Assembly (NCBI GenBank): GCA_016743235.1 | Contig: VRZD01000001.1 | Location: 62,001 to 126,000, forward strand | Length of the DNA stretch: 64,000 nucleotides | Direction of reading: 5' to 3' | Origin: Pantanalinema sp. GBBB05 | GTDB taxonomy: Bacteria; Cyanobacteriota; Cyanobacteriia; Leptolyngbyales; Leptolyngbyaceae | In this document: piece by piece, positions 8,837 to 19,300 of the stretch | How positions within the stretch are numbered: position 1 is the stretch's first letter | Layout of the letters: each line of letters opens with the position of its first letter | Program-made: the position numbers and the translations under genes | Notes under the pieces: generated by a model | The model's database searches: none | The model's input: the letters and a program-made list of their open reading frames with translations, nothing else | What the model was told of the DNA's origin: nothing

Positions 8837-10870
8837 GTGCCTAGCCGATCGCAGCCGCTATCTTCCTTATTCCAACTTGGGGCTTGGATACTCTTCACAA
8901 CTCTGCTAGAAGCCCCCGTTATCCTGCAACTGACAACGCTGCAAGGACTTGCCCAAAGCCAGAGTCCTCAATCCACTGCGGCCCAAACCTTGCATCATCA
9001 AGGACTAGAGCAGGCAAACCAGCGGCAATTTACTGCCGCAATTCAATCCCTGAAACAAGCGCTGACCTTATTTCAGCAACATCAGGAGATGCAGCATGTC
9101 GATACAGTCTTAGCCGATCTTGATCGAGTTTACAGTCAAGCTGGAGACACTCAGGGGATGGTTGAGTCCCGGCAGCAGCGACTTGATCTAGCACGGCAAC
9201 AGGGCGATCGCTACAAGGAGTTTCTGCTATCAAAAGAGCTAGGTCACACTTACGTTTGCCTCAAACAGTTCGAACTTGCCATTCCTAACTATCAGCGAGC
9301 TAGCGCTATTATGACTGGGGATGAGCAATGGGAAACATTAGGCGATTTAGGGGATGCCCTATTTCGGGCGGGGAAACTGAGCGAAGCCGAACCGATCCTA
9401 AGATCGGCGCTAACTGACTCAGAAATTGTCACTCGCCAGTCCTATCCAGTTGCCGATGTATTTGATGCTCAAATAGGAGACGAGCAAAACCGCATCAAGC
9501 TAGAAACTCAACATCACATCTCGAAATCTCTCCAGCAAGTACTGGTGGCTCAAAATCGACCCCATGCAGCCTTAGAAATTGCCGAACGGGGAAGAGCCAC
9601 AGCTTTACTCAGGCTATTAGCCGCTCATACTTCCACTGCCCAACGCCTTATCCCACTACCGACGATCGCACAACTTCAGCACATTGCTAAATCACAACAG
9701 GCTACTCTAGTTGAGTACTCGATTGTCAATCAACCTTTTCATCATGAATGCCTCAATCACCAACAATCGTTTAGGTCAGCAATCAAGCGCCATCTGCAAT
9801 CAACCACACAACTATTGATCTGGGTAATCCAACCCACGGGGCAAGTGACTTTTCGTCGGGTTGATTTAGCGCCAATCCTGCAGCGGCACAATATGTTAGT
9901 TGACGATTTAGTCGCTGATTTACGGGATAACTTGGGCTTAGACGATCGACATCCTGGCTTAAAGCAGTTCGATCAAATTCTGATCCAACCCATTCGTGAA
10001 TTGCTGCCACAAAATCCGAATGAGCGCGTTATTTTTATTGCCGATAGTGACCTAGCCTATATTCCATTTCCAGCGTTGGTGGATGCCAACGGAGATTACC
10101 TGATTGAAAAAGTCACTCCACTCACCGCTCCTTCTATGCAAATTTTGGAGTTAACTCAACAAATCAGGCAACAGAAACGATTTGGTCAGGGAGTATTAGT
10201 CGTAGGCAATCCTTCCCCGATGCCAATGGAACTATCCGACCTCCCTGGAACGGAGCAAGAAGCCAAAGCGATCGCGCAATTATTCAATACTCAACCCCTC
10301 CTGGGGCATCAAGCGACGAAACAAGCTATTCTTCAACACATGCGGCAAGCCAGAATTATCCATTTGGCGACTCATGGCATTCTTAATGAGAAGAGAGGTG
10401 AACATAGCGCGATCGCGGTCGTTGCCCCAAAGGATGCTCAAACCGCTTCGTTCGCCGCCTTACTCAACAAAACCGGCGTAGATATCAGACTCAAATTTCC
10501 TAGTGGCGAACTCTGGTTACCCGATAATGGCTTGATTAGCGCCGATGAAATTCTCTCGCTGTCTGCCTGGGGCATACCAGCCGAGCTGGCGGTATTTAGT
10601 GCTTGCGACACAGGTCTAGGCGAGATTACTGGAGATGGCATCGTCGGATTATCTCGTTCTTTAATTGCGGCTGGCATTCCCAGCATTGTGGTTTCATTGT
10701 GGGCTGTCTCAGATGCTTCTACCGAAACCTTAATGACCGAATTTTATCGCCAGCTACAACAGACCTCTAATAAAGCCACCGCTTTACGCCAGGCAATGCT
10801 AGTAACCAGGCAACAGTACCCTAATCCCCGAGATTGGGCAGCCTTCACGCTGATCGGTGCCAGTCAATGA
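8837..10870 (+). CDS. TPR-CHAT caspase-like protein
   Basis: A 677-residue protein with a hydrophobic N-terminal segment (about 8-40, signal or anchor), tetratricopeptide-like helices (about 45-190), a linker with the ALEIAERGRATALLRLLA segment typical of cyanobacterial CHAT proteins, and a C-terminal CHAT domain (about 385-675). CHAT is a clan CD (caspase/separase-like) peptidase fold; the catalytic His is in IIHLATHG (H513) and Cys in FSACDTGLG (C590), so the dyad is intact. TTG/GTG-poor start: GTG at 8837 gives the hydrophobic N-terminus. It follows the sigma/anti-sigma operon by 89 bases in the same direction and may belong to its regulon. Protease substrate unknown. Confidence 0.88.
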   Translation: MPSRSQPLSSLFQLGAWILFTTLLEAPVILQLTTLQGLAQSQSPQSTAAQTLHHQGLEQANQRQFTAAIQSLKQALTLFQQHQEMQHVDTVLADLDRVYSQAGDTQGMVESRQQRLDLARQQGDRYKEFLLSKELGHTYVCLKQFELAIPNYQRASAIMTGDEQWETLGDLGDALFRAGKLSEAEPILRSALTDSEIVTRQSYPVADVFDAQIGDEQNRIKLETQHHISKSLQQVLVAQNRPHAALEIAERGRATALLRLLAAHTSTAQRLIPLPTIAQLQHIAKSQQATLVEYSIVNQPFHHECLNHQQSFRSAIKRHLQSTTQLLIWVIQPTGQVTFRRVDLAPILQRHNMLVDDLVADLRDNLGLDDRHPGLKQFDQILIQPIRELLPQNPNERVIFIADSDLAYIPFPALVDANGDYLIEKVTPLTAPSMQILELTQQIRQQKRFGQGVLVVGNPSPMPMELSDLPGTEQEAKAIAQLFNTQPLLGHQATKQAILQHMRQARIIHLATHGILNEKRGEHSAIAVVAPKDAQTASFAALLNKTGVDIRLKFPSGELWLPDNGLISADEILSLSAWGIPAELAVFSACDTGLGEITGDGIVGLSRSLIAAGIPSIVVSLWAVSDASTETLMTEFYRQLQQTSNKATALRQAMLVTRQQYPNPRDWAAFTLIGASQ

Positions 10871-10918
10871 ATGAGCACTCACCTGAATTGCCCCTGAGCA
10901 AGTGGGTGATGCATAACA

Positions 10919-10940
10919 AATTGCCATGATTTGGGCAATT
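10919..10940 (+). terminator. Weak hairpin after the CHAT gene
   Basis: AATTGCC at 10919-10925 pairs with GGCAATT at 10934-10940 over an 8-nt loop, about 50 bases after the CHAT stop. The tail is only GTTAAA, so termination is possible rather than clear. Confidence 0.35.
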
Positions 10941-11104
10941 GTTAAACAACGATCGCACAATAGAGGCAGGATGGGGTGAATCCTCAAGAGTTCTTCATTT
11001 TTCCTCTGTACTGTGAGAACCGTAGGATGCTGATTGGACCGTTTGAGCGCCGCCATTCTGGACCCACCTTAGGATTCCGTTAGCCAAATACGGAAGGACT
11101 TTTC

Positions 11105-11503
11105 ATGCCGACAAGACAGAAAATTGAACAACTCTATTATTGTCAAATTCCGGGTCAAATATTTGGTGTCTGGAACCTGCAATGCCAGCTCTGTATCTAC
11201 TATCCGCACCCGGAATTGCAGACCGTGATCATCTCAGATATGTGCTCAGAGGCCAACTGGTTTATTCCCTACCAAGTTGAATTTCTGATCAATCAAATTA
11301 TCCATGAATTTCACCTTGATCCGGAGCTGCTCGTTTGGATTGAACATTATTCTTCGCAAATCAAGAAACCCTCCTGGGCAGACTTTAGCCAGGTAGAATT
11401 TCAGTGGCACACGGGCAAAGCTATTAATCCCACATGGAAAAATATCGATCGAGAGCTAGCTCGATCCTTGGCTGGAGAAGCATTGCACCTAATAGCGGCT
11501 TAG
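11105..11503 (+). CDS. Hypothetical protein, unknown function
   Basis: A 132-residue soluble protein with a good ribosome site (GGAAGGA about 8 bases before the ATG). The sequence is rich in aromatic residues; segments CQLCIYYPHPELQTVIISD and ELLVWIEHYSSQIKK alternate beta and helix. Two Cys are three apart in the N-terminal third (CQLC), not enough to claim a metal site. No signal peptide or membrane helix. I do not recognise the family. It stands alone between the CHAT gene and the kinase island. Confidence 0.7.
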   Translation: MPTRQKIEQLYYCQIPGQIFGVWNLQCQLCIYYPHPELQTVIISDMCSEANWFIPYQVEFLINQIIHEFHLDPELLVWIEHYSSQIKKPSWADFSQVEFQWHTGKAINPTWKNIDRELARSLAGEALHLIAA

Positions 11504-11761
11504 CAGAATGGGCAGTTGATCAATTCTGCCAAAGTAAACTTTGTTGAAGCACTACTAAACTTGAGCAGTTAAAATGTCTAGGTAGAATATTCCGGATTGT
11601 ATAGAATTATTACTTTGGCACTGTTTGGGTGGTGTCCTCAGAATTTCCTCAGAAGCAGACTTTAAATTTGGAGAGCATGGGAGATTAATTGACGAAAATT
11701 AACTCCAGTTCGTAGTCAATTCTTTGTTGCCAGAGATTACTTGAATTTTGCTCTTTCAACC

Positions 11762-14700
11762 ATGTCTTCTCTATACGCCACGATCGCAGAAGCTCTACCC
11801 GTTGGCATTTTTTACACTGACGCTGATGGCTACTACCAGTATGTTAATGCTGTCTGGAGTGAAATGGCTGGTATCACTAGTGCTGAAGCCCACGGCAATG
11901 GGTGGCTTAAAAGTATCCATCCCGCTGACTATCAGCAGGTAGTGCGTGAGTGGCAAGACGCGATTCATCACCACTGCCCTTACCGTTCCGAATATCGCTT
12001 GCAACACCCAGATGGACGAATCATTTGGGTCTTAGCCCAAGCTGTTGGCGAGCCCACTCCCATGGGCACAATTAAAGGCTATGTCGGTAATATTACTAAT
12101 ATTACCGACCTCAAGCAAACCGCGATCGCCCACCAGCAAACAGTTGCCGCTTTACAAGAAAGTGAAGAACGCTGGCAATTAGCCTTGCGTGGTAACAACG
12201 ATGGGATTTGGGATTGGAATGTCCGGACCAACGACGTGTTTTTTTCTAGCCGTTGGAAGGAAATGTTAGGGTATGCCGACCATGAGATTGCCAACCACCT
12301 GGATGAGTGGAGCCACCGTGTCCATCCCGACGATTTAGCGATGGTCACCCAATTAATTCAAGATCACTTTGCTCAGAAAACGCCATTTTATATTTCTGAA
12401 CATCGGATGCAAAGTCGAGATGGTTCATACAAGTGGATTCTCGATCGGGGTCAAGCCCTCTGGGATGACGCAGGTCAAGTGATTCGGATGGCAGGCTCCC
12501 ATACCGATATTACCGATCGCAAACGTGCCGAAGCCCAGCTGCGAGAGATGAGTGTTGTCCTTGAAAATGCTGTGTCTGGCATCTCCCGGATAGACCAACA
12601 CGGGCGATATACGTTTGTCAATCATGCTTATGCCAGCTTTTCTGGCTATCCCGCCCAAGCCATGATTGGCATGGCATGGCAACAGACTGTTCATCCCGAC
12701 GATGTTGAGGCGCTGCTGGCTGCCTACCAGGAGATGCAACGAATGGGCAAAGTAGAGATTGAAGCCAGAGGCATTCGTCCCACTGGCGAAGTATTCTACA
12801 AACAGCTAGTCATGATTGCCATCCAGAGTGACCAGGGACAATTCATTGGTCATCACTGTTTTATGAAGGACATCAGCGATCGCAAACAGGCTGAAGTCGC
12901 TCTTCAACAACGCGAACAAGAATTTCGGGCACTGGTAGAAAACGCACCTGATATTATCATGCGGCTCGATCGTCATTATCGCTACCTCTACATCAATCCC
13001 ACCGTTGAGCAACATTCTGGGATCCCGACCAGTGCCTTTTTGGGTAAAACAATTGATGATCTTAATCCCTCTAAGGAGATGGCAGACCTTTGGCGCTGCA
13101 GCATTGACCATGTCTTTGCGACCGGAACACCCCAAGCGATTGAATTTGAGATTCCAGCTACCACAGGTCTTACCTATTACCTGTCTCGAATTGTGCCCGA
13201 ATTTGCCTCTGATGGCTCGGTTCAAACGGTGCTAGCGATCGCCCGTGACATCAGCGATCGCAAACGTACCGAGGAAGCCTTACAGATTTCGCAAGCCCGG
13301 TTCGCGGGCATCTTGGAAATTGCTAACGATGCGATCATTTCGATTGACGCGCATCAATGTATTACGTTATTCAATCAAGGGGCAGAAAAGATTTTTGGTT
13401 ATTCGGCGGCTGAAATTTTAGGGCAACCCATCGATTGCCTATTGCCCGTCCGTTTTGCAGAGCACCGGCTTTACGTTCAGGGATTCGGTCAAGCCAGCGG
13501 TAAAGCCCGCCGGATGGCAGAACGGAGTGAGATCTTTGGGCGACGTAAAGATGGCAGTGAATTTCCAGCCGAAGCATCCATCTCTAAATTAGAGATCAAC
13601 GGGGAAGTAATTTTTACTGCGATTCTACGAGATATTTCTGAGCGTAAACAGGTTGAGGTGGCATTACGAGAAAGTGAAGCCCGCTTTCAGGCATTTATGA
13701 ACCACAGTCCTACCCCTGCCTGGATCACCGATGCTGATGGCGTTATCCTCTACCTCAACCAAACTTACTTCAGTACCTTTCAGTTACCGGATAGATCACC
13801 ACTGGGCACATCGGTACTGGATCTCTTTCCTCAGCAGATTGCCCAACAATTCATTGACAATATTCAGACCGTTGTCCAAACGAGTCGCGTCCTGGAAACG
13901 ATCGAAGTAGCTCCTTATATTGACGGCTCAATTCGAGATTTTCTGATTTATAAGTTCCCGATTCCCGCTGCAACGGGACAAGTTTTTGTGGGTGGTATTG
14001 CCGTTGATATCACCGATCGCCGCAAAGCGGAAGAAGCCTTAATTCAAAGTGAAGCGACCAAACAAGCAATTATTGAAGCTATTCCTGATCTACTGATTCG
14101 GATGCGTTCCGATGGCACCTATCTTGACTTTATTGCTGGCGACGAATTCAACCTGATTTATCCTGAGCCAATCCGACAAGCCGCCAGCGTCACTGAAATT
14201 ACCCTGTCCCAGGCAGATCAAACACGGATGCACTATGCCCTCCAAGCCTTAACGACAGGCAACATACAGGTGTATGAACACGAACTCTTAATTCACAACA
14301 ATACCTGTTATGAAGAAGTGCGCATTGTGCCGCTCCGTGCTGATGAAGTGCTGATCATGGTGCGCAATATTACCGATCGCAAACGGGCTGAAATCGAACT
14401 GAAACACCAAAAAGAAATTCTCCAGGCGATGTTTGATCACATTCCTGTGATGGTGGCATTGTCAGATCAACAGAAGCAGATGGAATTTATCAATCCTGAG
14501 CTGCAACGAACCCTAGGTCACTCATTAGTAGACTATCAGCAACGCGATATTCTGGCTGAATGCTATCCCGAGCCAACCTATCGGCAACTGGTGTTAGAGC
14601 ATATTGCAGCTGCCAATGGTAAATGGCAAGACTATACTACCCTAACTGCTGCTGGACAACTGTTATATACCTCTTGGGCGAATGTTCGCCTTTCGAACGG

Positions 14701-16279
14701 TTATCACATCGGCATTGGTCAAAACATTACGGAACGTAAGCAAGCTGAATTAGAACTGCAACAAGCCAAAGAAGCAGCTGAGCTTGCCAACCAGGCAAAA
14801 AGTCGATTTCTCGCGAACATGAGTCATGAATTACGTACCCCCCTCAACGTGATTCTAGGGTTTGCCCAAGTCATGAGCCATGACTCATCCCTGAATGCCG
14901 AACAACAGGAAAATCTGCAAATTATTCGCCGCAGTGGAGATCATCTCCTGAGTCTGATTAACGATGTCCTGGATCTTTCCAAAATTGAGGCTGGGCACAC
15001 CACGATCGATCATACCAGCGTTAATTTACTAACCTTACTAGACTCCTTACAAAGTATGTTTCGGCAACGAGCCAGCACCAAAGGGCTCCAGTTTAACCTC
15101 CACCTCGCTCCCGATCTGCCGATCTGCATCATCACCGATCCGAATAAACTCCGGCAGATCCTCATCAATCTCTTGGGCAATGCGCTCAAATTTACTCAGC
15201 AGGGTAGCATTACCCTCAGGGTTACAACAGGGACAACCAACCTGATCGCCAACCGTACTCTAGGCGACCCCAGCGATTCCACAACGCCATGGTTAGTATT
15301 TGAAGTTCAAGATACTGGCAGTGGCATTGCTAGCCATGATCTGGAGGCTATCTTTGATGCCTTTGTACAAGCGCCTACCGGCAAAACAATAACTGGTGGC
15401 ACAGGCTTAGGACTAACAATCAGCCGCCACTTGATCCAGCTCATGGGCGGTGATTTAACGGTCAGTAGTATGCTTGCTCAGGGCAGCACTTTCCGGGTTT
15501 TCCTCCCCGTGCAACTGGCAACGGCAACCGATGGCACCCCCGAATGCCCTAGTCCACAAGTGATTCGGCTGGCTCCCGGTCAGCCAACCTATCGAATTTT
15601 GATCGTCGATGACCAGCCAGAAAACCGTTTATTACTGGTCAAACTATTCACCCAATTAGGCTTTGAAATTCAGGAAGCCACCAATGGGCAGGAAGCGATC
15701 GTCTGTTGGCAGAATTGGCGTCCTCACCTAACTTTGATGGATATTCGGATGCCTGTAGTGGATGGCTACGAGGCAACCCGACAGATTCGGGCATTAGAGC
15801 AACAAGAACAACGAGAAGCTGCTACAACAAGCAAAATCATTGCATTGACTGCCCAAGCCTCCTGTAGCGATCGCTCACAAGCCTTGACGGCTGGCTGTAA
15901 CGACTACGTCAGTAAGCCATTTCAAGCCAAAGAGTTACTAGCGAAGATAGCCGAACATTTGGGGGTACACTACGTTTACGCTGAACCAACGGTGAATCAT
16001 GAGGACCAACCGCTACTGCCTTTTCCAGTCCCTTCTAATTTATCCGTAGAGACATCACAGCCAGTTCTGAGCCTAGCCAAGCGATTAGCCACGCTGCCCC
16101 CTACCTGGACGAAGGCTCTTGAAGAGGCTGCCCTTTGTTGTGATGATGAGGCCGTTCATCACCTGATTACCCAATTACCCACAGACCAGGCTGATTTAGC
16201 AGCGCTCCTCACCCAGTTAACCAATGATTTTCAATTTGAGCAAATTCTCCAGCTAGTGCCAACCACAGCCTCATCTTGA
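11762..16279 (+). CDS. Hybrid histidine kinase with eight PAS domains and a C-terminal receiver
   Basis: A 1505-residue soluble hybrid kinase. Eight PAS/PAC units follow one another, each closing with a linker of the NITD/DISDRK(Q/R)AE type (at about residues 115, 258, 375, 500, 635, 755, 870 and 985). HisKA has H1022 in FLANMSHELRTPLN; HATPase_c shows INLLGNALKF, VQDTGSGI and GTGLGLTISRH. A linker APGQPTYR leads into a receiver (about 1275-1400) with DD in ILIVDDQP, phospho-acceptor D1327 in LMDIRMP and Lys in YVSKPF. A helical tail of about 90 residues follows; the next kinase has the same tail. An in-frame TTG lies 21 bases upstream, but the ATG is preferred. First gene of a same-strand block ending at 25027. 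Ligands of the PAS domains cannot be read from sequence. Confidence 0.93.
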   Translation: MSSLYATIAEALPVGIFYTDADGYYQYVNAVWSEMAGITSAEAHGNGWLKSIHPADYQQVVREWQDAIHHHCPYRSEYRLQHPDGRIIWVLAQAVGEPTPMGTIKGYVGNITNITDLKQTAIAHQQTVAALQESEERWQLALRGNNDGIWDWNVRTNDVFFSSRWKEMLGYADHEIANHLDEWSHRVHPDDLAMVTQLIQDHFAQKTPFYISEHRMQSRDGSYKWILDRGQALWDDAGQVIRMAGSHTDITDRKRAEAQLREMSVVLENAVSGISRIDQHGRYTFVNHAYASFSGYPAQAMIGMAWQQTVHPDDVEALLAAYQEMQRMGKVEIEARGIRPTGEVFYKQLVMIAIQSDQGQFIGHHCFMKDISDRKQAEVALQQREQEFRALVENAPDIIMRLDRHYRYLYINPTVEQHSGIPTSAFLGKTIDDLNPSKEMADLWRCSIDHVFATGTPQAIEFEIPATTGLTYYLSRIVPEFASDGSVQTVLAIARDISDRKRTEEALQISQARFAGILEIANDAIISIDAHQCITLFNQGAEKIFGYSAAEILGQPIDCLLPVRFAEHRLYVQGFGQASGKARRMAERSEIFGRRKDGSEFPAEASISKLEINGEVIFTAILRDISERKQVEVALRESEARFQAFMNHSPTPAWITDADGVILYLNQTYFSTFQLPDRSPLGTSVLDLFPQQIAQQFIDNIQTVVQTSRVLETIEVAPYIDGSIRDFLIYKFPIPAATGQVFVGGIAVDITDRRKAEEALIQSEATKQAIIEAIPDLLIRMRSDGTYLDFIAGDEFNLIYPEPIRQAASVTEITLSQADQTRMHYALQALTTGNIQVYEHELLIHNNTCYEEVRIVPLRADEVLIMVRNITDRKRAEIELKHQKEILQAMFDHIPVMVALSDQQKQMEFINPELQRTLGHSLVDYQQRDILAECYPEPTYRQLVLEHIAAANGKWQDYTTLTAAGQLLYTSWANVRLSNGYHIGIGQNITERKQAELELQQAKEAAELANQAKSRFLANMSHELRTPLNVILGFAQVMSHDSSLNAEQQENLQIIRRSGDHLLSLINDVLDLSKIEAGHTTIDHTSVNLLTLLDSLQSMFRQRASTKGLQFNLHLAPDLPICIITDPNKLRQILINLLGNALKFTQQGSITLRVTTGTTNLIANRTLGDPSDSTTPWLVFEVQDTGSGIASHDLEAIFDAFVQAPTGKTITGGTGLGLTISRHLIQLMGGDLTVSSMLAQGSTFRVFLPVQLATATDGTPECPSPQVIRLAPGQPTYRILIVDDQPENRLLLVKLFTQLGFEIQEATNGQEAIVCWQNWRPHLTLMDIRMPVVDGYEATRQIRALEQQEQREAATTSKIIALTAQASCSDRSQALTAGCNDYVSKPFQAKELLAKIAEHLGVHYVYAEPTVNHEDQPLLPFPVPSNLSVETSQPVLSLAKRLATLPPTWTKALEEAALCCDDEAVHHLITQLPTDQADLAALLTQLTNDFQFEQILQLVPTTASS

Positions 16280-16333
16280 TCACCTTAATCATTCTGCCAG
16301 CGTTCCCTTGTTTATCTCTCCTTGTGCTACGTC

Positions 16334-19300
16334 ATGAAACCTTTGAAGTTTGCCAAACCACCAGAATTGACCTTATCTGACCTGATAACGTGGTCAAACT
16401 GTGAAAACGAGTCGATTTTGGCTCCTGGCTACATTCAATCCCACGGTATCCTCTTGGTCTTACAAGAACCAGACTTGAAAATTCTGCAAGTGAGCGAGAA
16501 TATAGAGTCCGTGTTCCCCGTGACGGCTTCAGCCCTACTGGGTCAACCATTACAGCAATTATTGTCTCAAACCCAAGTTAAAACTCTACTTGGCTACCTG
16601 GAACACGATAACCTAGACACTTACAATCCTTTTGATCTCAAAATATCGATCACCTCCGATCGAGCCGGTGCTAAAGCTCAGACCTTTAAAGGGATCATAC
16701 ATCGGACTAACAATGGCGTTGTTCTGGAATTAGAACCTCAGCGATCGCCAGAACGTCCGAATCCCACCCAGTTCTATCATTATCTGAAAACATCAACTGC
16801 CCACTTACGGAATACCACTAGCCTGACAGAAGTAGCCACTACTTTAGCTAGAGAAGTGAGAAGCATGACCGGCTTCGATCGGGTCATGGTTTATCAATTT
16901 CAGGCCGACTTAAGCGGAATAGTGATTGCCGAAGAAAAACAGCCCCATTTAGAAAGTTACTTGGGTCTGCATTATCCCGCGATCGATATTCCCACCAAGG
17001 CTCGCCAGCTGTTTTACCAAAACTGGCTGCGCATGATTCCTGACATCAATTACCAGCCTGTTCCCCTATTGCCTGCCCGCCATCCCCTCACAGATCAACC
17101 CTTAGACTTAAGTGCCGCAGGTCTACGGGGGGTTGCCCCACCTCATGTAGAGTACTTGCAGAATATGGGAGTGGCTGCCTCCATGACGATTTCTTTGGTT
17201 GGCGAAAAAAAGTTGTGGGGACTGATTGCCTGCCACCATTACAGCCCCAGAATGATCGACTATGAAACCCGGAAAGCCTGTGAATTCTTAGGACAACTCG
17301 CGTCGATCGAACTAGCCCATCAACAAGCTCAAGAACTTAGCCTTTACCGGGCTCACGTTAAGTCCATCCAGGATAGTTTGCGACAAGCGTTGCTCCAGGA
17401 TGCCAATTTTATTGAGCAGGTCTTAATTCGCCATGCGGCTAGCCTGTTAGATCTGGTTCATGCGCAGGGAGCCGCTATTCTGTTGGATCAAGCAGTTACC
17501 TTAATTGGTCAAACTCCCTCTGAAACCGAAGTGCATAACCTAGTCTCTTGGTTATGTTCAACTAACCAAGAGACTGTATTTGCGACTGATGCCTTATCTA
17601 GTCTTTATCCAGCCGCCAGCCAGTTTAAACAGCAGGCGAGTGGAATGCTAGCGATCTCAATTTTGCTGAACCATGTCAAACAGAAATCCTACCATTTATT
17701 GTGGTTCAGACCAGAACAGGTGCAGACTGTGAACTGGGCAGGCAATCCCAACGATGCCATGACGATCAATGAAGTAGGACAGTTGCAACTGTCGCCCCGC
17801 AAATCCTTTGAACTCTGGAAAGAAACAGTCCGGGAACGCTCAACTCCCTGGCAACCTCCAGAAATAGAAGCGGCTCTAGAAATGCGCAACACCTTAATGT
17901 TGGCAGTATTGGAGTTTTCCCAAACCGCTTTAGAGCAAACAGCTGAACGTGCCGCGATCGCGAATCGAGCCAAGAGCCAGTTCCTTGCCAAAATGAGTCA
18001 TGAACTTCGGACTCCTCTCAACGCCATTCTCGGCTTCACCCAATTGATGCACCGCGATCGTAGCTTGTCCGACGAATTCCGGAATCACCTAGATGTTGTC
18101 AGTCGCAGTAGTGAACATCTGCTGACCTTAATCAATGATGTGCTGGAAATGTCCAAAATCGAAGCGGGACAAATGGTATTGACCCCAAGTTGCTTCGACC
18201 TGCATCGATTGATTTACTCGATCAAAAACTTATTTGCCCTCAAAGCCTCCAGCAAGTGCCTGCATCTAATCATTGATGTACATCCCCATGTTCCCGGCTA
18301 TGTGTGTGGGGACGAAGGTAAACTCAGACAAATTTTGATCAACCTGCTGGGCAATGCGATCAAATTCACCTCGATCGGACAGGTCGTCCTCCGAGTCAGA
18401 GTTGCAGGCTCGCCTACAGCAGACTGCCACCCCAGTCCAGCTCAAGTTTGCGATTCCACCCTCACCGTACTCTTTCAAGTTGAGGACACCGGACCCGGCA
18501 TTCCTCATCACGAATTCGGAACCATCTTTGAAGCTTTTATGCAAACTGAGCGAGGACGGCAAGCTCAGGGAACTGGGCTAGGATTATCCATTAGTCGCCA
18601 ATTTGCCCGTCTTATGGGGGGCGATATTACCGTGCAGAGTAGATTGGGGCAAGGGTCTACCTTCACTTGCCAAGTTCAACTTAGCTCGATCGACAAGATT
18701 GATGTGCTCCCCGCCTCGGCAACCCGTTATGTGGTCGAGCTAGAACCCGGACAACCAACCTACCGCATTTTAATTGCCGAAGATAATTTAGAAAACCGTC
18801 AACTCATGGTCAAACTCCTAGAGACGACTGGGTTTGAGGTGCGTACCGCAGAAAATGGTGCTGAAGCGATCGGAATTTGGCAAGACTGGCATCCTGATCT
18901 AATTTGGATGGATATTCAAATGCCAGTAATGAATGGGTACGAAGCCACGCGGCAAATTCGCCAGTTGGAGGGAGCGCTGGCAGATCGCGAAGAAGTTATC
19001 ACTTCTTTACCCTCACTACCTAATTACCGTACCAAGATTATTGCTATCACTGCTAAAGCCTTTAAAGATGACCAAGCCGCCAGCCTTGAGGCCGGTTGTG
19101 ACGACTACATTGCTAAACCGTTTAGCGAAACGGTGTTGTTTGACAAAATGGCCCATTACTTGGGAGTGCGCTATCGCTATGCCGAAGAAATTCACTCGCC
19201 ATTGGCCACTGGAAGTGTGCCTACTAAGTTACCAACCACTCAAGATCTCCAGGAGATGCCAGCTCAATGGATCATTCAAGTTCATGAAGCGGCTCTTGAT

